From: Acorus gramineus | Lineage: Eukaryota; Streptophyta; Magnoliopsida; Acorales; Acoraceae | NCBI GenBank assembly: GCA_030737835.1 | Contig: CM060856.1 | Location: 12,758,777-12,822,776, forward strand | Direction: 5' to 3' | DNA: 64,000 bases | Shown here: positions 39,817-51,290 of the stretch, one piece after another | How positions within the stretch are numbered: position 1 is the stretch's first letter | Layout: each line of letters begins with the position of its first letter | The notes under the pieces: model-generated | Seen by the model: the letters and a program-made list of their open reading frames with translations, nothing else | Told to the model about the DNA's origin: nothing | The model's database searches: none | Position numbers and translations under genes: made by a program

Positions 39817-41326
39817 GTGGTGTCAAATAGTCAGTGCCAGATACAGATGCAATAGAGATTTAAACAATCGTTTTCCCCGTGCATCCTATAGAACAACAAA
39901 AATCTGAAAGGGAATTATGTGTAGTTCTCTTGAGTTTCAAAAGGCTATTTCATGGACAGTTGGGAATGGTTCTTTAATCAATTTTTGGAATGATTTATGA
40001 ACTGGTGATGCTTCATTGGCTGTCAGGTTCCTGTCTATTTATGAGGTGGCGATGTGGCAAGGAGGTAGTGTGCATCAGATGTGGGAAGGGGAGGGCTCTG
40101 AGGGACATTGGGTCATCAGATTGGTGAGAATGCCGACGGAGGAGTCATCTTCGCTCGAGGCTATTTTCTATGAGCTCCAAGCATTTTCTATTTCCCACGA
40201 TGTTCGAGATAAGATGGTGTGGAAGCCGCGTCCGACTGAAGGGTTCTCGGTCAAAAGCTGCTACAAGTGGCTTCGGAGGGAAAGGACTTCTACGGCGGTC
40301 ACTGCGATTAAACACAGGGAGATTTGGTCTTTTAAATTTCCACTCAAAGTAAAAGTCTTCCTTTGGATGGCATATCTGGGGAAGATTCTTACTAAGGTTC
40401 GACAAGCAAAGTGGACGCTGGGGATGGATACGTGTTGTGCTTTCTGTCGGACGGAACCCGAAATAGTGTGTCACCTGTTCATCAATTGCCCTATGGTTAA
40501 TCAGGTATGGCAATGGTTGGGAGAAGCTACAGGTATGATGGTGGACTTTGGTTCTATGGAGGAGATGTGGGAAGCGGGGAGACGTCTCAATTCTCAAGGC
40601 GACAAAAGTAAAGCGGCCAAGATTTCCCAATCTTTTGATCCTGCGATGGTCTGGTCGATTTGGTTGGCTAGAAACCAGGCTATCTTCAAGGGTCAATTAC
40701 CATATCTGGAAAAAATATGGGAGGAGGTCATTGCTTGTATTTGTAATTGGGGTCGTTCCTACACGATGGCTACCTCGATAAGGCTGGTAAGGGGCAAGTT
40801 AGAAATCCAGGAGTAGTCCCAGCGAGTTGATCACGGATCCTTCTGTAGTAGAGTCCTCTTTTACTAGGAAGTTCACCTTTCATGTTTTATCTTCATGTTC
40901 CTTTACTTTTCAAGTCTTTCATTTTGTTTGGACATCATTCTATAATTATATATAATTGAAGGCTGACTGTCTACCGTTTAGATAAAAAAAAACATAGGAG
41001 ATCGACTTAAATAAAAAAAATAATGGGAGATTGGCATTATTAAACAAACAATATAATCCTAGATAGATTGTTGAAAATCAAAACTCACCAGAAGGTGATC
41101 ATATCATCAGACTAAATGATATTTTATAATGTGAAGAAAGGAATACTTCAAAAGAAGAGGATGATGAAGCAGTTGTGGACCTTGTGGTCCCTTATTTGGA
41201 TTTTCCTTCAAAAGGGAATTTTTTTGTAGAAATAAATTTTTAAAAAGTACTATTATTTTATGTGAATTAGATTCTCAGCCCATTGGTTCTATGTTCTATT
41301 TACCAAAGCCCTGAGGATGCTACATG

Positions 41327-41965
41327 AGAGCAGCTCCAATCGATCTTCAATTTGAAGATTTGAAGACAGCAGCATCTCGTCCAACTCCAACCGGCCTTTA
41401 AAATGAAGCATGCAAACCTTCATTTTTAATAAAGTCTTCAAATACGGAGACCCACTATTTGGGTCTCCAAATGTCACATCAATGAAGATAATGTCTCAAA
41501 CAACCTTGTTAACTTATAACAACTTTTGATAAATGATATTTAACTCCTACAAAATTATAAATTCCTAATTTTCCATTTGTATTTAATAAAAATATGGAAT
41601 TTTGAAAAAACAATTTAAAAAAACCTTCATGTAAAATTCAAAAGCAATATTTCAAAAACATATATTAAATTTTTTTATATGTAAATATAGAGTTAATATA
41701 ATTTGGTTATTTACATTAAAATTAAGACATAAATGTCAATAAACAATAAAGATGAAAGAAATTAAGGGTAGAATGTGAATTTTAACAAATGAAAATAGTG
41801 ATTTGAAGACGTACACCAAAAAAATTGAAGATCCACCATTGAAGTTGATGAGTCTTTAAAACAGTAAAATCTTTAAAATGAAGATCCTATTAAAATTCAA
41901 AGGTCTTCAAATGTTATAAATCTCCAATGAGAGTCTTCAAAATGAAGACCCCATTAGAGATGCTA
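41327..41965. repeat. MITE-like element with GAGCATCTCCAAT-type termini
   Basis: The left end GAGAGCAGCTCCAATCGATC and the reverse-complemented right end ATAGCATCTCTAATGGGGTC are inverted relatives, and each continues to a TTGAAGA block. The interior is AT-rich with repeated GAAGA/TCTTCA words near both ends. The target duplication is unclear. Confidence 0.6.
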
Positions 41966-42534
41966 TGATGCAAAATTACAAAGAACTCCCCTGTTTCTTT
42001 TTTTTTAGATCTTGTTGGAGGAGAATGATTAAATTCATTAAGTTTTTATTTTACTTTTTTTGGACAAAATTTTTCACCTAAGATTCTTAATTGAAGGATT
42101 GATTGATGTTGACAGTGATTTGAGATGGGAAATTGGTGGAGAAGTGTTGTGCCAGTTTTGGGTCCCATATTTATATGGGGCAACTGTCCATGGTGTTCAC
42201 GTGTGCAAATGGGTCATTTTCCAACAAATAATTCAAATTTGGTGAAAAGTTAATCTTGAAATGGAAACAGAAGAGGAAAAATCAATACAGTAGACAGGAT
42301 ATTCTCTCTCACGATCCAAAAATTGGGCCATAAGTCCATCACATTTGATAATGGTCTCCTGTAACTTATAAAAAAAAATTTACAGGACTAACATCATACA
42401 TATATAAGAAAATACATTTGTAGTCACTAGAATTCAAGACATCAACCCACAACTGTATCAAGTTCAAAGTTCAAATACTAAATATTCTTTTATATCCTAA
42501 TTTTGATTTACTTGTATAGTTGCATACTTCTTAC

Positions 42535-42775
42535 CTAGGCAGTGTTTGATTGCACGATTTGATTGATTTTGCGTTTGTAAGAAACTGTTTTTACAATTGT
42601 GTAACTAAATAATTTTATTGTAGCAGCTTCTTGTAGATAGATTTTAAGCAAATAATGATCAAAAGCTATGATTTTCAAAAGATGGGGGTGAACTTCCTGC
42701 AGAATCAGTTTTAAAACTCAAATTTATACAGAATCAATTTTGTAATCACCCAATCAAACGCACCCTAAGTTTATT
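42535..42775. repeat. Short MITE-like element with GTGTTTGATTG termini
   Basis: The left end TAGGCAGTGTTTGATTGCAC and the reverse-complemented right end TAGGGTGCGTTTGATTGGGT are inverted. The interior is AT-rich. Size and termini are typical of small non-autonomous DNA elements. The superfamily was not assigned. Confidence 0.55.
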
Positions 42776-43103
42776 ATTTGACCCCTTTTCATCATCAAAA
42801 GACTAACATTCAACTGAAAATCAGGAAATTTAGTCTCTCAGTCATAGTGGTTGGAGGGATACATCTTCCTTGAGAGATCAAGATTAAGACTGTGTTTAAG
42901 TGTACTGTTAAAACATTAAGATTTTTAAAATCTTGTGTTTCAAACCCACTATTTAAAAATAATTGTTTTCATAGTTTTTCAATAGTTGGGTTTTTTTAAC
43001 CCAAAAAAATAGTTGGAGCGTGGAGGGTTTAAAAAGTTAAAATTGAGATACGTCTGTATTTTGAGAGTCTTCTATTTTGAGTATATAAAAAAAATGTGTA
43101 ATA

Positions 43104-43300
43104 TTTTTTTTTTTAGGAAAGTTAAATCTTTTATAATTTAACGAAACAGTTACAAAGGGTTCAAAAGCAGATAAAAGACAAAGAAGATTAAGCAAAAATC
43201 CAAGCATAAGAAGGGCTCAAGAATACAAAGGGAGACAGAGCAAATAAAATAAAATACTAAAATAAAACTAGATGAACTGGCCCATCGATGTCAACGAAAG
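43104..43300 (-). mobile_element. Probable 3' tail of a LINE, antisense
   Basis: Read on the minus strand, the stretch goes through CTTTGTAACTGTTTCG and ATAAAAGATTTAACTTTCC to an A-run (plus-strand T-run at about 43104-43114). This wording is common in plant L1 3' untranslated regions. No coding part is present. Confidence 0.4.
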
Positions 43301-45139
43301 TTTCCTTGTAATTTTTTATATTTTTAAAAATACACAACATATATAAGTTTTTATAGCATTGAATCGGAGGGGCCAATGACATGACTGGCTCGAAGTCGAT
43401 ATTGTAACGTTAGGTTGGAGGTCAGACTGGCATGACAAATATGAATGTTGTTTTCAGTGAAGGAAGTTCTAGGAGACATTAACAAAGAAATTTTATTGAG
43501 CTTTGGAAGTGCTGATATTTGATACCTCATTTAGGTATTGAATTTGTAAATTCATAACAGTTTTAATATATGCCGAGCTTTTTTTATCCTTGTTTTGTTT
43601 TAGCTAAGTTGTGTAACTTTGAACATGACCTCATGACATGAGCAATGGGTGATGGGTCTAAGCCCTATCTTGTCAATTTCATATAATCTTAGTAAATTAG
43701 ATTAAAACTAGTCAAACCTAAAACTAATATTCATAAATCATATAATATGTTAAATTTAAAAAATAAAATTATATAAAATAGTTATTAAAATTTCAGATCA
43801 TATCATGTATGCTCAGAATATTTATTCGATAGCTCATAATTTGTTAACCTGTAACTCTTCAATTTTACCAAACATAATCAATAGGATAATTGAAAAGTAT
43901 CTCTTTCTGTTTGAATTTATTGAAATATTCTTTTAAGAACACATCACAAAATGAATACATTGATAAGATATAACTTGTTATAACAAAATTAATTAGTATC
44001 TTTTCTGAATAACAATTTAAAAAAACAAAAACAAAAAATGATAAAGTTAAAACGGTTTAAAAACTTTTGACTAATAATCTATATAGATATATATAGATTT
44101 TATGTAAGATATGATTCTAAGAATTCTATGTGAGCTCCCCATGACATTTATTTAAGAATAATAATGGTTTTCATGTCAAACACAGCATAATTTAACTACT
44201 TTATGAGTGAATCCAATCCCTCTCCATTATATATTTAAATTAAAAAAAAAAAAAGGAAACAAAAACCCAGTACATCAAAGGCTAATTAAGTTCGTGTAGT
44301 TTTATTATTCTAGATTTAGATCTAGAATAGTAATAGATAAAGAATATGTAGTCCACGTTGCACAATTATCCAAATGAGGATACGAATTGAACAATTCTTT
44401 GCCTCAGATTGTTGTGGCAGAAACCTGCAGATATATTCCGAAGATAAGCAGACTCTTTTTGACCTATGTGTACCCTCTTTAATTTATTCCCTCTAACATA
44501 CAAAAAGTGTTATAAACTTGTTCTTTGTGTATTCTGATCCTTTGCTTCAAATGGTTTTTGTCACATGCACTGTCACGTATAGCGAACGAAATTGTTAAAC
44601 GCAACCACTTTTACAGTCCTCATTCCTCAATAATATACTATAATTATCATTGTTAAATTGATCTAGGTTTAACATAGAACTGAGATTGTAAATTTAATTA
44701 AATGAATGACCACAAGATTTATAAATATACAAAAAAAAAAAAAAAAATTGATCATAGCTTTTTAAAGCGTGATTAAATATTGACATTTGATTTCAGTTTT
44801 GTTTTTTAACTATGATCAAAGGTTCAATATTTGATCACAGTTTTAATTAAAACTGAGATAATAAAAAAAATATAACTTAATTGAAGCTCATCTGGCCCCA
44901 CCAGATTTTTGTTAAAAAAAATGTGTTGAACATGTAAATGAATTCGGAGACATTAGTATATTATGTGGGGCATTTAATTTATGGAAACTTTGGTTTTGTT
45001 GATCAAAATCTGTTCTATGGTTAGACGATCTTGTCGCCTTAAACTGGTAAGGACAAAAAGAATACAAGAAGAGAAACAATTAATTAGTTTGACTTTATTT
45101 TGATTCAATCTATTATAAATGTTGCCTTCCTTACAACAT

Positions 45140-45677
45140 AAAAAATAGGAAATATCCATATAACCCCCTGCAAACTGATTGAAATCTATATAACTCCCTG
45201 ACTTTTATTAAAATCTACATAACCCCTGAAAACACCTAGTAAATCCAAATAACCCCCTGAATAAAATTTATGTTTACAGATGATGAATATTTTATAAATA
45301 TTATGTTTAATTAACTCTGGTAGAAAATATAGTATACCAAAAAAACCTACAATGTGTTAAAAATGTAAAAACTCTTCTATAAATGACGATTTTATCCTTC
45401 CGGATAGAGTTTTGTAATATATCTAAAGAGTGTAAAATCGTCATTTTTATAGGATTTTTTACATTTTTAACATATTGTAGTGGTTTTTTAGTATATTGTG
45501 TTTTCAGTCAGGGTTAACTAAACGAAATATGCACAAAATATTCATCATCTATTAAAAAAAAATTATTCGGGTTAGATTTACTAGGTGTTTTCAGATGGAT
45601 ATATGAATTTTAAAAAAAGTTAAGGGGTTATATGGACTTCAGGAAGATATACAAGGGGGTTGTATGATTTTTTCTCT
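45140..45677. repeat. Foldback element of about 540 bp (nearly complete hairpin)
   Basis: The left arm (ATCCATATAACCCCCTG, CCTAGTAAATCC, GATGATGAATATTTT, AACTCTGGT, ACGATTTTA) reappears inverted in the right arm (TAAAATCGT, CAGGGTTAA, AATATTCATCATC, TTTACTAGG, TATACAAGGGGGTTG). The arms are about 240-250 bases each, with a loop of roughly 35 bases around 45405-45440. A transcript would fold into a long duplex. Confidence 0.8.
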
Positions 45678-46508
45678 AAAAAAAAAATATCAGGATTTTA
45701 TGTCCTGACAAATTCAGTACGTCTCCACATTGCCTTGAAATTCAAAGCCGCAATTGCTCGTGATTGGCCAATTTATTAAGCATTTTAAACGTTGAAAATT
45801 TAATGAGGTTTGTAATGAACCCTCGAAGAACATAAAATTCCACGAGTTGAGGCTGATCATGATGAATTGGCCAAATCCTTAAACATTTTAAACATTGAAA
45901 ATTTAATGTGTGTGATCATTTGAACAAAAAAAAATCAATTTGGTGAGTGTTTGGAAAAAAATTCACGGAAGAAGCCATTAATGAATCGTGAGATTGAACA
46001 CAAGACAAAAGAGGACATTGTCATTTTATCACTTTTGGGTAAGGGTGTAATCATTTCTTTTTAATTAGTCTACATAAGTTTGGATTATAAAACTATTAGA
46101 CCAAGGTATTCATAATTGGACTGGTTGTTCAAAGACCAATCAATTGAACCAATCAATTGAAAACCGTTCAACCCCAATCAGCAGACTATGATCGTTAGAT
46201 CTACAGAGAGAGCCTGTTTTGAGTTTTTTTTTAATTAAATATTTATAATAATTAAATAATGATCAAATTAATAATATTATTTTTCAAAATTTACTAAATT
46301 AATTATTTGATTTAGTCAACCTTGTCACATATTTTTTTTTAGGGTTTTTTATTTTTAAATCCCCATAAACTATATGATTTAGTGATCGATCATTACTTCT
46401 TCATATTTCAATTATATTCTTTTTTAGTCCTCAGTTTAATATTTACATCTAAAAATCAACGAAAATATCTTTTTCTGATGCATATTATTTTTTTTTAGTT
46501 TGCATAAC

Positions 46509-49500
46509 CATAGGGGCGGAGCCAGGAATTAGAGAGATGGGGGGGGTGCAAATAAGGGACTTCAACTAAATTTTTTTTTTTCAATATAAATATAGTGTGA
46601 TAATTTAAAACAAAAATATGTCAAAAGTCAAACAATTCATAAAATCAATGCACATATGTTTATTTAATACCAACCAAAATAAATTAAAAAAATATACAGC
46701 TTCTACTTCAATTGTGTCTGACGATTTTTCACAGCATAGAACTCATCCACAATCATATTATTGTCAAATTTTTCAGCTATTTCTCTTTCAATATATAAAA
46801 TCAAGCAATTTGCAAGAAATTCATCTTCCATTTTATTATGAAGTCTTGTTTTAACAAGCTTCATTGCTGAAAATGATTGTTCGGTAGTTGCTGTGGAGAC
46901 TGGAAGAGTCAAAACAAGACGAATCAATCTGTCAATCAAATAAAAAATCTTTGACTTTTCCGTTTCCTTTAATCCTCGACATAGTTCAGAAATTCTGGAT
47001 AAATTTTGTAGTCTTGTGTCAGCAGGTACATCGAGCTCATAATGTTGTAGCTGATATCTTAACAAAACAGTCTCTTGCTCTGTGAAATCTTTATGATAAA
47101 ATGTTTTAGCGAGGGTGCATATATCATCAATATTAAATGACTTATAACTATCTCTCGGATCAAGAGCCATACTAAGACGAAGAAGTTCCATAGAATCCTC
47201 ATTAAATCGGTCACCTAACTCTTGCAACATGCAGTCCATTGTGCCATTAAAAATGTCAACTCGATAGTGATGCTCCAGAGTGACATTATAACGTTTAGTC
47301 TGAAAACGTTTATCACCATAGGGGACATTCATGTCAGAAACTTTAACTTCATTTTGCTCACAAAATAATTTCATATTATAAAGAAAATTATCCCAACCAT
47401 TTTCTCACAACTTCTGAATTAGAGCATTTGTAGTAGACACTAAATTCATTGCATTCAATATGTCTTGGGTTTGATGTTGCAAGCATTGATAAAGAACATA
47501 TGTAATTCCTAGAACTTCTTTCATTAAATGTAATATAAATAGGAACTCAAATTGTCTCATCTTTCTGAAAGCAGCTTCGCCATCTCCACGTTGAGTTGAT
47601 GTGGATGCATGATTGCTAATTTCAAGTAAAACAGAGCAAGTTGCAGCATACATTTTTATAACACTGCAAACAGAAGAATAATGAGATGACCATTGAGTAT
47701 CTCCAGGTCGTTGTAGTGTGCCAAGTTGATTAGCTGCTGAGCCTGTCTCAATTTCGTCAAGATCAATCATATGCTGAATATAAACTTTTTGAGCATCACG
47801 TAATTGATCATTACGCTTGGCAGAAGCACCAATAGTATTAACAATGTAAACCAATTCATTGAAAAAATTATGCACTGATTTAACTTCTTTCGATGCTGCA
47901 ACCAGAGCTAATTGGAGTTTATGTGCAAAACAATGCACATAATATGCAAATGGACATTCACTAAGAAATAAAGATTTTAATCCCTTCCATTCACCGCGCA
48001 TATTACTTGCACCATCGTATCCTTGGCCTTGCATATTTTGAATACTTAGATTATGACAATAGATGACAATAGAAATTTCATTCTTCAGGGTGAGTGCAGT
48101 TGTGTCTTTAACATGCACAAGATCTAAAAATCGTTCTCGCACAAACCCATTGTCGTCAACGAATCTCATTACTATAGCCATTTGCTCCCTTTTAGATTCA
48201 TCTCTAGATTCATCAACAACAATGCAATATTTAGCATCCCCAATTTCTTTACGAATTGCATTTTGCACCATACTTGAGAAAATAGACAAAAACTCTTTCT
48301 GAATCATAGGTGACGTATACTTAGTATTTCCAGGGGCATTTTGTAGAACAACTTCATCGACTTCTTTATTGTATTGTGCAAGCACTTTTATCATTTCGAT
48401 GAAGTTACCTCGATTTATCGAATCTGGGCATTCGTTGTATCCTCGAAAAGCGATTGCTTGAAATGCATAACAGCGTAAAGCATCAATTGATGTCATAAGC
48501 CGCAATCGATTATCCGCGATTTGATTTAAAGTTTGTCGCTCCATCACTTTCTCTATGTGTCCAGATTGTGCCATTTAATCCTTACAATTTCTTACGGCGA
48601 CGTTGTGTGGAGAACAATGATCTTTTCCCACATGAGTCAGGAATGCACAATTCTTTCCATTCACTTTCTTCCACTTGCGAAATCCTTCAATGGTAAATGT
48701 GGTTGATCCAAAACGCCCATTAAATGACTTATTAAAAACATAACATGGCAAGCAAAATGCAGCATCCTTTGCGGGAGAATATTCCAACCATGAAGAAAAC
48801 TTTTCAAACCAAGAATATTGAAACTTGCGATTATGTTCACCCGATGCTGGATATTCTGAAAGCTTATGTTGATAAGGTTCTGCCTTAATGTAAGCTCGAC
48901 GAATAATATCTGGTTGATTTATCTGATATTCCCAAATTTGATAACGCAATCCTAGATCACGTTCTATAATTGGAAGAGGGGTATCAATTACATTTTCAGT
49001 TCTTGGACGTTTCGATGAAGGATTTTCAATAATTGGAGGTGGATCAACATCAGAAGAAGGATTAGTATTGGCTTTGGAGTTGGAGCAATTTCCTTTAAAA
49101 AAAGAATGAATCGTTTTCATCTTGCTCATGATTTGACCTAAATTTCAATTGTAAAACATAAATTAAAAAAAAATTATATGGAACAAAAGTTAATTCAAAT
49201 ATTAAAAAAATTAATATAACAAATAACAATAAAGAGATCCAAATTTCAAATTAACGAATCAATCATATGATAATAAACAAAAATTAAACAAAATAAACAA
49301 ATAAAAAATTCACTAAAGAATTAAGAATCAATTATATAATAAATATATTATGTAAAATATACAATACAATATGTGAGAAGAGACAAACATGCGGTTTCGG
49401 AGAGGACGCACGAATTTGATGTTGCCGCCGCTGTCGGATGGGGCGCTAGGAATAAACATGGGAATATAAGGAGGGGGTGGGAGGGTTTTCTTATTTCTTT

Positions 49501-49750
49501 GTTTCTTTTTTTTGTTTTCTGGGCATTTATTTTGATAATTGTTGTACCATGTAGGGGAGTGGCCCACCTAAATTGTTTTGAGCTTTGATTGGGGGGCCTA
49601 GGCTGGGTAACTTGGTAATATAAGGGGAGTGTTTGTTTTTTTTTTTTGTTTTTTGGTCATTTAATTTGATTAGCCACATGTGTGGGACTGACTCACTTAA
49701 AAAAAAAATTTGTTTTGCTTGGGGGCCCCTGGGCCAACCCGCCCCCCCTG
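46509..49750 (-). mobile_element. Nearly intact hAT element (TTF-type zinc-finger transposase)
   Basis: The left end CATAGGGGCGGAGCCAGG and the reverse-complemented right end CAGGGGGGGCGGGTTGG.. are imperfect inverted termini of the CAGTGGCGGAGCC type. They enclose a transposase frame on the minus strand (46703-49129). The transposase-upstream subterminal region holds a diverged direct duplication (about 49463-49607 and 49617-49736). No 8-bp target duplication could be recovered at the borders, so one end may be rearranged. Confidence 0.8.
46703..49129 (-). pseudogene. hAT transposase with two in-frame stops
   Basis: One frame of 809 codons is interrupted only by a TAA (48577-48575, after HNVAVRNCKD) and a TGA (47407-47405, after NALIQKL). 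There is no frameshift. It starts MSKMKTIHSFFKGN. The N-terminal TTF-type zinc-finger region has FSSWLEYSPAKDAAFCLPCY and GKDHCSPHNVAV. The middle DUF4371/RNase H-like core includes CIVVDESRDESKREQMAIV, QGYDGASNMRG and YYVHCFAHKLQLALV. The C-terminal hAT dimerisation block is VLTLPVSTATTEQSFSAMK. Both stops are single-base changes away from sense codons, so inactivation looks recent, or a stop may be read through. Function is unlikely as it stands. Confidence 0.9.
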
Positions 49751-50010
49751 CTTGCGGGCGCTCAGCTTGTCGGTTTTAACGGAAATCGACTTTTTGTTCA
49801 GACAAAGCTCATGGCGCTGCTTGGGATGACCGGAGTGGCAGATACCTCTTTTGCCACTCCCCCGCCTCTATTCCACACCTTTGCTATCTAGTAGTTCCTT
49901 TTTAGTTTTTTTTTTTTGTATCTTTGTTTTACTCTTTGTATTCAGACTTGTACTAAGACACCTCTAATAGAAATTATGGTAGATAGTCTACATTTGTCTA
50001 TAAAAAAAAA
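49751..50010 (+). mobile_element. Possible LINE 3' end abutting the hAT element
   Basis: A short stretch ends in GTCTACATTTGTCTATAAAAAAAAAA. The tail of the LINE at 40.9-41.0 kb ends similarly (GTCTACCGTTTAGATAAAAAA). Upstream is a T-rich segment with TTTGTTTTACTCTTTGTATT. This looks like a LINE 3' untranslated region with its A-tail. No diagnostic protein motif is left. Confidence 0.4.
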
Positions 50011-50300
50011 AGATATATTATATAATTATAAATATTAATGACAGCTTTTAAATAATCATGATTAATTTGAAACCCTTATCATGATCCGTATTTTCCAGGA
50101 CCGTCTGATCAGAAAATCGCCTTGATGGATCTAACGGTTTTCTCGAATATAACATTGGATATTTCGATTTCCCAAGGACCTTTTCGTAATTGCCTCTTCT
50201 CTTTTATCCACGTTCGTTATTCTAAGTCAAATCTCGTTGAGTCTTTTCAACGAACGGTTGGCGTACTTCGATCGAATCCCCCTCATCCAGTAGATGAAAG

Positions 50301-50512
50301 ACACGTGTAAATAAAATAAACGTTCAAAACAGAAACATCAATCCAACCGTCAAATCAATATTGGACGGGTGAGGATCCTCTACTGCATGGATTCATGAAA
50401 CACGAGGACATCCGGTTTACCTCAGGAACACCACTCATAAAACGACACGTGTCCATCCTAAATGTGACCTGGTGACCGGCTATATCCAATCGCATCCGGT
50501 GACATATAAACC
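50301..50512 (+). promoter_or_regulatory. PP2C promoter: two G-boxes and a TATA box
   Basis: ACACGTGT lies at 50301-50308 and the palindrome GACACGTGTC at 50444-50453, both ABRE/G-box type. CATATAAA lies at 50503-50510. If that TATA box is used, transcription starts near 50540 and the leader is about 750 bases, possibly with a leader intron. This is inference from motifs only. Confidence 0.5.
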
Positions 50513-51290
50513 TTTTTTTAAAAAAAAAAAAGAAAAAAAAGACAGTTGGTGGTTTCTCCTTCTTCATTGTTTGTGCTTCATCGATCCTCTGTTTCTTCCA
50601 AAATCGGAGGAAGCTTTTGCGTCTCTTCTTTAGCGATCTTTTTGGGTACCCTTTTAAGATTCCAAGAAAACCCAGGATTTAATTTTAACTTTCGGTGTAG
50701 ATTTTGGGTCTCTCTTTAACTATAGCAGATTTAGTTTTATTTTATAGAGTTTTTTTTTTTTTTGGGGGGGGGGTTGAATTTTCAAGTGGGTTTTTTTTTC
50801 ATTGTTGTATTGTTTGGGGCTGAAAATATTGATTAGATCCATCTTTATTGGCTTCTTTTTGCAAGTTATCTGTATGTAATATTAAGTGCATTCAAAGAAT
50901 TGAATTAGGGAATGTATTTAAGTTTTGCTGTTGTATTAACATTGGAAGGTTTTTTTTAGTTGGGTTTTTTATTTTCCAAAAAGAATTCTTTGGGTATTAA
51001 AAAAGGTGAAATCTTTCCCCCTTTTTTTATTTTAGAGGGATTGTGATTTGTGCTTTTGGATTCTGTCGATTCTGAACTAGATATTATCTGAAACTGGGAA
51101 TTCATTGAAAAGAAGATTAATGTGTAATGGAATTCGGAATGATTTTGATTGGGTCAGCAATCGCACAGTAATTGATTTTTTTGTAAAAGATAAAGCTTTA
51201 ATCTTTAGTGGGATCTGAATTTGTGACAATCAGATTTCCAAGAATTTCGAGACAGTGTTCAAGCAGTGATATTGAAGTGGTCACAAAGAA

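Larger units (their letters stand above)
36547..40816 (+). pseudogene. Broken LINE reverse transcriptase ORF2
   Basis: The frame is damaged by a CAG-to-TAG-like stop after GLR (about 37897), another TAG near 38122, a frameshift near 38190 before the block LANCFGCQIWTFPTRHLGLPL-type sequence, a TGA after the TTKI phrase near 39906, and the hAT and LTR insertions. The longest intact piece is the final 266-codon frame ending at 40816. Removing the LTR plus one target-duplication copy reads in phase through FPDLLWCQIVSARYRC. Confidence 0.85.
36547..40992 (+). mobile_element. 5'-truncated L1-type LINE, split by two later insertions
   Basis: Three LINE pieces lie in order on the plus strand: 36547-36830, 37773-38639 and 39817-40992. 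The first reads PWPISLVNGSYKMISKVLANRL and LVIKLDFSKAYDNVNWEF (reverse transcriptase motifs). The second reads GLR(stop)GDLLSPLLFVLI and the catalytic block VQYADDTVIM. The third reads CNRDLNNRFPRASYRTTK and ends with the zf-RVT-type region (WSFKFPLKVKVFLWMA, CCAFCRTEPEIVCHLFINC) and an A-run at 40984-40992. The N-terminal and endonuclease regions are missing, as in normal 5'-truncated insertions. Confidence 0.9.
40993..46508. other. Gene-free AT-rich stretch rich in MITE-like elements
   Basis: There is no supported gene in 5.5 kb. I recognise inverted-repeat elements at about 41327-41965, 42535-42775 and 45140-45677, and an antisense LINE 3' tail at about 43104-43300. The remainder (43.3-45.1 and 45.7-46.5 kb) is AT-rich DNA in which I see nothing specific. 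Confidence 0.65.

Noticed and set aside
40145-40696. 183-codon minus-strand frame
   Set aside because: Antisense to the LINE zf-RVT region, which is the real coding strand.
46501-49758. 8-bp target duplication for the large hAT element
   Set aside because: The 8 bases outside the inferred ends (TGCATAAC and CTTGCGGG) do not match, nor do near shifts. The borders may be rearranged, so no duplication is claimed.
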